Source: Thioalkalicoccus limnaeus (lineage in GTDB: Bacteria > Pseudomonadota > Gammaproteobacteria > Chromatiales > Chromatiaceae). From it: a DNA stretch of 64,000 nucleotides. Where the stretch lies: the NCBI RefSeq assembly GCF_041197575.1, contig NZ_JBDKXB010000006.1, positions 1 to 64,000 on the forward strand. Direction: 5' to 3'. Both the position numbers and the translations under genes were made by a program. The notes beneath the pieces were generated by a model. That model saw only the letters and a list, made by a program, of their open reading frames with translations, did not search any database and was not told the DNA's origin. Positions 1 to 7,118 of the stretch are shown here, piece after piece (the first letter of the stretch is position 1; every line of letters starts with the position of its first letter).

Positions 1-28
1 CGACACCAACAGCCGAGCCGTTACCGAC

Positions 29-1855
29 ATGACGATGTCCGCCCCCCCCAGATCCGACAAACCAGGAGCGGCCGCAAGCGACCGCGACACGGGTTACGAG
101 CCGGAGATCATCGCGGCCGCCAAATCGTTGCAGGCGGATCCGGCGGATCTGCGGCATCTGCTGCGCTTCATCGAGACCAAACAAGTTACACGCGAGCAGG
201 TGCCGGACCTGCTCCGGCAGGGCCATGCGCGGCTCGGCGCGCTGCGTCAAGAAGGCGCGGACCTCGCCGACATCGCCGCACGGGTACCGCCGGCGGCGGC
301 GCCGATCGAGCAGGCCGCGCAGGCGTTGCAAAGTGGCGCGGCGCTGTCGGTCGATCACGCCTTCGAGGCCTACGAGCAGGCGTTCCAGCGCTGTGTCCAA
401 GGCCAGGGTTCGCGCGAGGATAGGGATAACTCGAAAACAAGCGGTACAGCTCGGCCCCCGATGTCGGGTTACGCTGCGCTAACCCGACCTACGAGTGCTC
501 CGCGCGAAGGTTCTCGGATGGCCTTGTCGCGACCGTCGGCGAGAGGGATCTCGCCGTCGAGCCTACAGGGAGGTATTCACGGCGTGTCGCAGCAAGGCCA
601 TGCGAGGACCGAGCAACCCCCGCAGCCCGATGAAGCTGCGCTAACCCGACCTACGGAAGCACCGGGTGTGGCTCGCCCGATCGATAGGGCCCGGATCCGC
701 GCCAGCCAGGCCCAGATCGCCGCGATCCGGCTCGAGCATCGGCGCGCCGCCGAGCTGTTCGCCGAGGCCGCGGCAATGGCCGGCCTCGACGCGCCGACGC
801 AATGGCGGTACCAGACCGAGCGCGCGCTGATTCTGGAAGCGCTCGGCCGCGACCTCGTCGACAGCCCGGCCATCGAAGAGGCGATCGACCTCTACGAGAA
901 CAAGATCCTCGCGCTTGTGCCCCGCGACACCCGGCCCGACGATTGGGCCACGACCCAAAACCACCTCGGCACGGCGCTCGGGCTGCTCGGCCGGCGCCAA
1001 TCCGGCACCGCGTTGCTCGAGCGCTCGGTGGCCGCCTTCGAGCAGGCGCTGGCCGCATATCATCGCGAGCGCGCGCCGCTCGAATGGGCCGCCGCGCAGA
1101 ACAATCTCGGCAACGCCCTCGGAATCCTCGGACAACGCCGACACGACATCGAGATGCTGGAGCGCGCGGCCGCAGCGTTCGAGCAAGCACTCGAAGAACG
1201 CACCCGCGAACGCGCACCGCGCGACTGGGCCATGACCCAGAACAACCTCGGCGCCGTGCTGCAGGCGCTCGGGCAGCGCAAGAAGGAGCCGGCGTCGCTG
1301 CAACGGGCTATCGACGCCTACAAGGCGGCGCTAGAGGAATGGACGCGCGCGCGCGCGCCGCAGGACTGGGCAACGACGCTCGATAACATCGGCACCGCGC
1401 TGCGCTTGCTCGGCGAGCATGGCGAAGACCCGCGGGCGCTGGAACAGTCCGTCGCGGCCTACCGCAACGCACTGACCGAACGGACCCGCGAACGCGCGCC
1501 GCAGGACTGGGCGATGACCCAGAACAACCTCGGCGCCGCGCTGCACAAGCTCGGCGAACGCCAGGACACCCCGGCCGCTGTCGCCCAGGCGATCGAGGCC
1601 TACGAAAAGGCCCTCGAGGAATGGACCCGCGAACGGATGCCATTCGTCTGGGCCATGACCAAAGCCAACCTCGGGGCCGCGCGCAAACTTCTTGCCCGAC
1701 ACACGCGCGACGCCGACATCGCCCGTCTCGCCGTTGCCGACTTCGACGCCGTCCGCGACTTCTTCCGCCACGCGAGCCACGCCCAATATTACGAGCTCGC
1801 CGAAGAACAGCTCGCCCAGGCGCTGACCCTGCTCGACGAGTTGCTAGACGGTTGA
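29..1855 (+). CDS. TPR repeat protein with repeat-derived linker
   Basis: The product is about 608 residues. From about residue 300 it carries roughly six near-identical 50-residue tetratricopeptide-type units, each with a core like DWAxTQNNLGxAL followed by LExAxxAYxxAL and TRERAP, so the DNA has a 150-bp period between about 930 and 1700. Residues 25-130 form a separate helical region. Between them, about residues 135-225, lies a low-complexity linker rich in Arg, Pro and Ser that is partly encoded by two copies of an intergenic-type repeat. TPR arrays of this kind act as protein-interaction scaffolds; no catalytic domain is visible. The reading frame stays open through base 2 with no stop before the ATG at 29 and no clear ribosome binding site, so the gene may begin upstream of the window. 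Confidence 0.8.
   Translation: MTMSAPPRSDKPGAAASDRDTGYEPEIIAAAKSLQADPADLRHLLRFIETKQVTREQVPDLLRQGHARLGALRQEGADLADIAARVPPAAAPIEQAAQALQSGAALSVDHAFEAYEQAFQRCVQGQGSREDRDNSKTSGTARPPMSGYAALTRPTSAPREGSRMALSRPSARGISPSSLQGGIHGVSQQGHARTEQPPQPDEAALTRPTEAPGVARPIDRARIRASQAQIAAIRLEHRRAAELFAEAAAMAGLDAPTQWRYQTERALILEALGRDLVDSPAIEEAIDLYENKILALVPRDTRPDDWATTQNHLGTALGLLGRRQSGTALLERSVAAFEQALAAYHRERAPLEWAAAQNNLGNALGILGQRRHDIEMLERAAAAFEQALEERTRERAPRDWAMTQNNLGAVLQALGQRKKEPASLQRAIDAYKAALEEWTRARAPQDWATTLDNIGTALRLLGEHGEDPRALEQSVAAYRNALTERTRERAPQDWAMTQNNLGAALHKLGERQDTPAAVAQAIEAYEKALEEWTRERMPFVWAMTKANLGAARKLLARHTRDADIARLAVADFDAVRDFFRHASHAQYYELAEEQLAQALTLLDELLDG
463..493 (+). repeat. Intergenic-type palindromic repeat, copy 1, inside TPR gene
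   Basis: GTCGGGTTA at 463-471 pairs perfectly with TAACCCGAC at 480-488 around an 8-base loop, followed by CTACG. Elements that read GTCGGGTTA...TAACCCGACCTAC are familiar as dispersed intergenic repeats in many gammaproteobacteria. Here the element is translated in frame within the linker of the TPR protein, giving the peptide AALTRPT. Confidence 0.75.
635..655 (+). repeat. Intergenic-type repeat, copy 2 (half element)
   Basis: The 21 bases here are identical to 473-493. The left arm of the palindrome is missing, so this is a half copy. It lies 162 bases (54 codons) after copy 1, in the same reading frame, and again encodes AALTRPT. Confidence 0.75.
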
Positions 1856-1876
1856 TGCCCGCGCGACGGGCCTCGC

Positions 1877-2314
1877 TCACCCGTTCTTCTGCAAGGCCAG
1901 CGCGTTGATGCAATAGCGCAGGCCGGTCGGCTCCGGGCCATCGGGGAAGACATGCCCGAGATGGGCTCCACAAGTGCGACACAGGGTCTCGACCCGCGTC
2001 ATCCCGAATCCGTGATCGGCGCGATAGGCGATCGCGTCCTCGGTGACCGGCTGCGAGAAGGACGGCCAGCCGGTGCCCGAGTCGAACTTGTCGTCGGCCT
2101 CGAACAAGGGCGTGCCGCAGCCGACACAGGCGTAACGCCCCGGCTCCACCGACTGACACATCGCCGAGCTGAACGGCCGTTCGGTACCCTGCTCGCGGGT
2201 GATGCGATACTGCTCCGGCGTCAAGTGCGCGCGCCACTCGGCATCGGTCCTTGTCAGGATGGGCTCCGGAAGCGGCTGTTCGGTCAACCGTAGGACTGCT
2301 CGCCAAGTCAACAT
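1877..2314 (-). CDS. msrB: Peptide-methionine (R)-S-oxide reductase MsrB
   Basis: MsrB reduces the R epimer of methionine sulfoxide in proteins, with thioredoxin as usual electron donor, and so repairs oxidised proteins in the cytoplasm. The 145-residue product shows the full family signature: the TERPFS segment, structural zinc cysteines in CVGCG (Cys63, Cys66) and CRTCG (Cys112, Cys115), the GWPSF segment, and the catalytic cysteine in RYCINA (Cys135). The start has a GAGGA box 7 nt upstream. It lies 30 nt downstream of prfC on the same strand and converges with the TPR gene, whose stop is about 20 nt away. Confidence 0.95.
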   Translation of the reverse strand: MLTWRAVLRLTEQPLPEPILTRTDAEWRAHLTPEQYRITREQGTERPFSSAMCQSVEPGRYACVGCGTPLFEADDKFDSGTGWPSFSQPVTEDAIAYRADHGFGMTRVETLCRTCGAHLGHVFPDGPEPTGLRYCINALALQKNG

Positions 2315-2344
2315 GATGGGTTCCTCGCTTAGATCAGCGTCTCC

Positions 2345-3925
2345 TCAGAGCTCCCGCGTAGCCAGGAAACGGACCTCTGGCCAGCGTTCCTCGGTGAGCG
2401 CCAGGTTGGCCCGCGTCGGGGCCAGGTAGACGAGCTGTTCATCGCCGTCGAGCGCGAGATTCTCGTAGGCCTTTTCCTTGAATTGCGCAAGGCGCTTGTC
2501 GTCGTCGCAGACGACCCAACGGGCCGTGTAGACGCCAACCGGTTCGACGATCGCCTCGACGCCGTATTCGTCCTTGAGCCGGTAGGCCGCTACATCGAAC
2601 TGAAGCACGCCGACGGCCCCGAGGATCAGGTCGTTGTTCTTCAGCGGCCGAAAGACCTGGGTCGCCCCCTCCTCGCTCAGCTGGACGACCCCCTTTTGCA
2701 GCGCCTTCATCCGCAGCGGGTCCTTGAGCACGACGCGGCGGAAGAGCTCCGGCGCAAAATACGGGATGCCCTCGTACTTGAAGTCCTCGCCCTCGGTGAA
2801 GGTGTCACCGATCTGGATGGTGCCGTGGTTGTGCAAGCCGATGATATCGCCGGGCCAAGCCTCATCGACATGGCGGCGCTCATCGGCCTGGAAGGTGATC
2901 GCGTTGGCCACCTGCACCGTCTTGCCGAGCCGCACGTGGCGCATCTTCATGCCCTTGGTGTAGGACCCTGAACAGACCCGCAGGAAGGCGACCCGATCAC
3001 GGTGCGCGGGGTCCATGTTGGCCTGGATCTTGAATACGAACCCGGAGAAACGCGCTTCGTCCGGCGCGACGACCCGCTGTTGCGTGGCCCGCGGTCGCGG
3101 CGGCGGGGCATAGTCGACGAAGGCGTCGAGCAGCTCCTTGACCCCGAAGTTGTTGATCGCCGAGCCGAAGAAGACCGGCGTCTGGCGGCCGGCACGGTAG
3201 GCATCGAGATCGAGCGGGTGGCTCGCACCTTCGACCAACTCGAGTTCGGCGCGCAGTTCCTCGGCCTGATCGCCAAGCAACTCGTCGAGCCGCGGGTTAT
3301 CGAGACCCTCGATCACCTCGCCGGTTTGGATCCGACCGCCATGCTGGGCGCTGAACAGGTGTGTCTTGCCGGTGCGCAGATCATAGACCCCCTTGAAGCG
3401 TTGGCCCATGCCGATCGGCCAGGTCACTGGCGCACATTGGATACGCAGGACCTCCTCGATCTCGTCGAGGATCTCGATCGCGTCGCGCCCTTCGCGGTCG
3501 AGCTTGTTGACGAAGGTCAGGATCGGCGTATCCCGCAGGCGGCACACATCCATCAGCTTGATCGTCCGGTCCTCGACGCCCTTGGCCGCATCGATCACCA
3601 TCAAGGCCGAGTCGACGGCCGTCAGCGTCCGATAGGTGTCCTCCGAGAAATCCTCGTGGCCCGGCGTGTCGAGCAGGTTCACGATGGCATCGCCATAAGG
3701 AAACTGCATGACCGACGAGGTCACCGAGATCCCGCGCTGCTTTTCGAGCTCCATCCAGTCCGAGGTCGCGTGGCGCGCCGCCTTGCGACCCTTGACGGTC
3801 CCGGCCATCTGGATGGCGCCGCCGAACAACAAGAGCTTTTCGGTCAGGGTCGTCTTGCCGGCGTCCGGGTGCGAGATGATCGCAAAGGTGCGACGCCTGT
3901 TCAGTTGTTCGTTGAGCTGGGTCAT
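2345..3925 (-). CDS. prfC: Peptide chain release factor 3
   Basis: RF3 is a translational GTPase that removes RF1 and RF2 from the ribosome after termination. The 526-residue length is the usual one. The G1 loop (SHPDAGKTTLTEKLL), the G3 loop (DTPGHEDF) and the G4 loop (NKLDREGRD) are all intact near the N-terminus, followed by the family's domain II and III sequence. It is followed by msrB 30 nt downstream on the same strand. No good ribosome binding site is visible before the ATG, but the protein begins as RF3 proteins normally do. Confidence 0.97.
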   Translation of the reverse strand: MTQLNEQLNRRRTFAIISHPDAGKTTLTEKLLLFGGAIQMAGTVKGRKAARHATSDWMELEKQRGISVTSSVMQFPYGDAIVNLLDTPGHEDFSEDTYRTLTAVDSALMVIDAAKGVEDRTIKLMDVCRLRDTPILTFVNKLDREGRDAIEILDEIEEVLRIQCAPVTWPIGMGQRFKGVYDLRTGKTHLFSAQHGGRIQTGEVIEGLDNPRLDELLGDQAEELRAELELVEGASHPLDLDAYRAGRQTPVFFGSAINNFGVKELLDAFVDYAPPPRPRATQQRVVAPDEARFSGFVFKIQANMDPAHRDRVAFLRVCSGSYTKGMKMRHVRLGKTVQVANAITFQADERRHVDEAWPGDIIGLHNHGTIQIGDTFTEGEDFKYEGIPYFAPELFRRVVLKDPLRMKALQKGVVQLSEEGATQVFRPLKNNDLILGAVGVLQFDVAAYRLKDEYGVEAIVEPVGVYTARWVVCDDDKRLAQFKEKAYENLALDGDEQLVYLAPTRANLALTEERWPEVRFLATREL

Positions 3926-4156
3926 CTAGGAGGCCATCGCCAAGGAAAAACCGGATATGTTAACGCTTAAGGAGACGCTGATCTATTGACCGTCTTGGCC
4001 AAAGATCGGCACGGAAATCGACAGCGCGGCTTCCGACTTCTGTCTTGTTCCATCGCTGGTCGCGACCGAACACGTTGGAATTCCTGGCCCGCGCGGGAAG
4101 CGCTACGTTCTTCAGCACCGCCCTGACCATCCGGGCTGGGGCGACGGGTTTTCCTG

Positions 4157-4915
4157 TCAGCGCGTCAACAGCCGCAGCTCGCTTCGTTCATCATCGATGG
4201 TCAAACGGTAACGGCCAAGCACGTTCATACCCAATAGGGCGTGGCCCCCGAGACGCTCGTCATCGATGAAGGCGACATCGACATCGGCCACCCGTTTCTG
4301 GTCGAGCCAGATCCCGGACAACTGCCCGAGCCGGGCCAGGGTCCGGCCATTCGCGGTCTGAACCTCGCGATCCTCGAGCTGTGCCGGATCGAGCCCCAGC
4401 CTCGGCAGCAAGGAGGTCGGCAATACGACAAGCTCGGCCCCGGTATCGATCACCATCGCCTGTTGGACCCGCTGCCCACCGGTCCCTTCCAAGGCGACGA
4501 CCACGGCATGCTGAGCACCGTGGCGGGTCGTCGCCAGGACGATGTCACCGATGTCACCGCCCTGCGCGGCGTCACCCGTGCTTGGCCGACCCGCGCCCGG
4601 CGGGGGTTCCGGCGGAGTCCACGGTGATTTCGCCCCGAGGATGATCAGCCGCGTGACGGCGCCGCCAGGGCCTGCAACCATGACGTAATCGTACTCCTCG
4701 AGGAGGGTCCGCAGGCGGCGTTGAAGATTCGCGTCCTCGACGCGCCCCCAGGCCCCTGCGGTATGAGACAGCCCGGTCACCGAGAAACCGTACTGACTCG
4801 CCAGCCGTTCGACCTCGTCGATGACCGGGACGCGATTCGCCGCGCGGGCATCGAGGAGGCCGAACCCAACCAAGGCACAAAGGCCCAGGATCGCACCACG
4901 GCCTGCACTGGACAT
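4157..4915 (-). CDS. Periplasmic retropepsin-like aspartic protease
   Basis: This is a 252-residue secreted protein with a typical signal peptide (hydrophobic ILGLCALVGFGLL ending near ARA). Its C-terminal half has the clan AA aspartic protease signature, a VIDTGAELVVLP motif with the catalytic Asp near residue 157, then a GMNVLGR segment like the second flap region of single-domain retropepsins. Such proteins are thought to act as dimers. I chose the ATG at 4915 rather than 4951 because GGAGG lies 9 nt before it and the signal peptide then starts properly. The substrate is unknown. The N-terminal part (about residues 30-95) is a small domain I do not recognise. Confidence 0.8.
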   Translation of the reverse strand: MSSAGRGAILGLCALVGFGLLDARAANRVPVIDEVERLASQYGFSVTGLSHTAGAWGRVEDANLQRRLRTLLEEYDYVMVAGPGGAVTRLIILGAKSPWTPPEPPPGAGRPSTGDAAQGGDIGDIVLATTRHGAQHAVVVALEGTGGQRVQQAMVIDTGAELVVLPTSLLPRLGLDPAQLEDREVQTANGRTLARLGQLSGIWLDQKRVADVDVAFIDDERLGGHALLGMNVLGRYRLTIDDERSELRLLTR

Positions 4916-4984
4916 ATCGAGTCGCCTCCGGCTTTCTGGCACTTGGCCCATTAGGGAAGCGCCGAACGATTCAGCGCTTGCCGT

Positions 4985-5060
4985 GCGGGGCAGGAGCCCC
5001 GCCGTGTTCCGTCGCGATAAGGTGCGGCTTCAGCTGATGATTGCGGCTGAAGCCGCACCT
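4985..5060. repeat. Double hairpin intergenic element
   Basis: Two perfect inverted repeats lie side by side. The first has 7-bp arms at 4985-4991 and 4996-5002 around a 4-base loop. The second has 15-bp arms at 5020-5034 and 5046-5060 (AGGTGCGGCTTCAGC and its complement) around an 11-base loop. It sits just downstream of the sulP stop and upstream of the protease gene, both on the minus strand. It could act as a terminator or be a REP-type dispersed element; there is no T-run after either stem. Confidence 0.7.
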
Positions 5061-5077
5061 ACACCGATTCGCCTGCA

Positions 5078-6844
5078 TCAGCCCCCGGCCGCCCCGGCGG
5101 GCAAACGCAGCGGACAGGTCGTTCGATCGTAGCGGTCGCCGAGCCGATCCCACGCATACTCCAACGCATGGATCACACGGGCAAAGAAATGATCCTCGCC
5201 CATGACCCGGATCAAGCCGGTTCGGCGAATCGTGTCCATGAATTGCTTCTTCATCCGCGCCACCAGCAATTCGATCCCCTGCGCCCGCAGCCGCTCGGCC
5301 AGGTGATGCAAGACCTCCTCGCCGGTCGCATCCAGCTCATGGATTCCCGCGCCGTCGAGGATGATGAACTCGAGCTCCGGGTTATCGGCGACGACGCCAA
5401 GGATCCGGGTCTCGAAATAACCGGCATTCGCGAAGTAGAGGGGCCCATCGAAGCGCACCACGGCAATCTTCGGACTGGTGGGCAAGGGATGGACTCGGAC
5501 ATCGCGCAGGGTGCCGTCGGAAAAACGCGACAACACCGCAAAACGCGGGCGCATACTGCGCGCCAGAAACAGGACCAACGACAACCCGACACCAGCGAGG
5601 ATACCCTTGTCGAGATCAGGTGCCCAGAGCAGCGTCAGCGCGAAGGTCGTGACGGCGATGATCCCATCGGTCCGTACCGCCTTCCAGGCATGGATCACCG
5701 GCTGGATCTTGATCAGGTTGACGACGGCCATGATGATGACGGCGGCGAGCGTCGCCTGCGGCAGATGGAACAGCAACGGCGTCAACCAGAGCAAGGACGC
5801 GGCGACCACGAGACCCGTGACCACGGAGGCGAATCCGGTCACGGCCCCGGCGTTGATGTTGACCGCCGAGCGCGAAAAAGACCCCGACACCGGATAGCCG
5901 GAAAAACTCCCAGCCGTCAGATTGGCCAAGCCCTGGCCGACCAACTCCTGATTCGCGTCCAAGCGTTGGCGTGTCCGCGCGGCCATCGCCTTGGCAATCG
6001 ACATGGCCTCCATGAACCCGACCAGCGAGATGGTCACCGCCGCCGTCATCAGGTGAACGATCGCGGACCAGTCGAAGACCGGCGCCACGAAGCTCGGCAG
6101 GCCGGCCGGGATATCACCGACGACGGCCCCACCGGCGGCTTGAAAGCCGGTGAAGTAGGACAACAGGGTGGTGACCACGACGGCTACGAGCACGGCCGGA
6201 ACCTGGGGCGCGACCTGACGGAGGCCGAGCATGATAGCGAAGGCCAAGAGCCCCATCCACAAGGTCGGCACATGGGTCGAGGTGATGACGGCCTGGATCG
6301 TGTACCACAGCGTCTCGTAATGGTGCTCGGCCATCGGCACGCTGACGCCGAACAGCTTCCCGATCTGCGACGTCGCGATGATCAGGGCCGCCGCGTTCGT
6401 GAACCCGATCACGACCGGATGGGCGAGAAAATCGACGAGGATCCCGAACCGCAACAGACCGAGCATCAACTGAAACAGCCCCACCATCAACGCCAACAGC
6501 AGCGCGTAGGCCAGATAGCCTTCCGGGTTGGCGGTCGCGAGCGGCCCGAGCGCCGCCGCCGTCATCAAAGAGACAACGGCCACCGGCCCCGTCGCCAATT
6601 GCCGCGACGACCCGAACAAGGCGGCGACGATCGGCGGCAGGAAGGCGGCATAGAGCCCGTAGTGCACGGGGAGCCCGGCTAGCTGCGCGTAGGCCATCGA
6701 CTGCGGGACCAACACCAGAGCGACGGTGATGCCAGCGATCAGGTCGGCTCGCAGCGTGCGCGTGTTCTTGAGCTCACCGATCCAGCCGAGGAACGGGAAC
6801 AGCCGCCCGAGCCGTTGTCGGTTGATGATGGGATTGTCACGCAC
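5078..6844 (-). CDS. SulP family anion transporter with STAS domain
   Basis: This is a 588-residue integral membrane protein of the SulP/SLC26 family, which moves sulfate, bicarbonate or other anions. The conserved early segment (LIAGITVALVLVPQSMAYAQLAG) is present, followed by about a dozen hydrophobic segments and, from about residue 440, a cytoplasmic STAS domain with the LDGAGIHELDATG region. The GTG start at 6844 is supported by GAGGAG 8 nt upstream. It is divergent from the SLC13-type transporter at 7119. In a sulfur-oxidising host, sulfate handling is a reasonable guess, but bicarbonate is equally possible because many bacterial SulP proteins carry it. Confidence 0.93.
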   Translation of the reverse strand: MRDNPIINRQRLGRLFPFLGWIGELKNTRTLRADLIAGITVALVLVPQSMAYAQLAGLPVHYGLYAAFLPPIVAALFGSSRQLATGPVAVVSLMTAAALGPLATANPEGYLAYALLLALMVGLFQLMLGLLRFGILVDFLAHPVVIGFTNAAALIIATSQIGKLFGVSVPMAEHHYETLWYTIQAVITSTHVPTLWMGLLAFAIMLGLRQVAPQVPAVLVAVVVTTLLSYFTGFQAAGGAVVGDIPAGLPSFVAPVFDWSAIVHLMTAAVTISLVGFMEAMSIAKAMAARTRQRLDANQELVGQGLANLTAGSFSGYPVSGSFSRSAVNINAGAVTGFASVVTGLVVAASLLWLTPLLFHLPQATLAAVIIMAVVNLIKIQPVIHAWKAVRTDGIIAVTTFALTLLWAPDLDKGILAGVGLSLVLFLARSMRPRFAVLSRFSDGTLRDVRVHPLPTSPKIAVVRFDGPLYFANAGYFETRILGVVADNPELEFIILDGAGIHELDATGEEVLHHLAERLRAQGIELLVARMKKQFMDTIRRTGLIRVMGEDHFFARVIHALEYAWDRLGDRYDRTTCPLRLPAGAAGG

Positions 6845-7118
6845 GGGTCGCTCTCCTCAGAGAAGAATCGCAGAAATAAACAAAATCGAATCGGTTAATA
6901 TTAAAATACGGTTAAATGCTTTGGTAGACTGGACGCAGGCGATCGTCCGAGCCGCATCCCGGAAAGCCAAGGCGTGATCGTGATAGGATCGTAAATGGGC
7001 TGGTGACCGGGACTCAACCGGACCACATCCATAGATCCCCACCGCATTCCAGCATTGGGCTAGGGCGGCAGGCGCCGTTTCAGCCGACCAGTCGGATTGG
7101 CAATTGCAGGTATTTTCG
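6845..7118. promoter_or_regulatory. Divergent control region between two anion transporters
   Basis: These 274 bases separate the divergent sulP and SLC13-type genes. An unusually AT-rich patch at about 6868-6922, in otherwise GC-rich DNA, is nearest the sulP start and probably holds its promoter. I could not assign clear -35/-10 pairs. No coding capacity is apparent. Confidence 0.45.

Noticed and set aside
930..1700. 150-bp periodic DNA repeat
   Set aside because: It was considered as a tandem repeat or CRISPR-like array, but the period is explained by 50-residue TPR units in one open frame.
1857..1871. Possible terminator between the TPR gene and msrB (GCCCG/CGGGC, 5-bp stem)
   Set aside because: The stem is only 5 bp with no T-run, too weak to call in GC-rich DNA.
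1308..2306. 332-residue minus-strand frame across the TPR gene end and msrB
   Set aside because: It is Arg-rich with no family pattern and covers two well-supported genes.
3002..3970. 322-residue plus-strand open frame opposite prfC
   Set aside because: prfC has all GTPase motifs; this frame is its shadow.
4045..4269. 74-residue plus-strand frame between prfC and the protease gene
   Set aside because: No family pattern, no ribosome binding site, and it runs into the end of the protease gene on the other strand.
5168..6682. 504-residue plus-strand open frame
   Set aside because: It is antisense to sulP and very rich in His, Arg, Asp and Gln. The SulP reading is clearly the real one.
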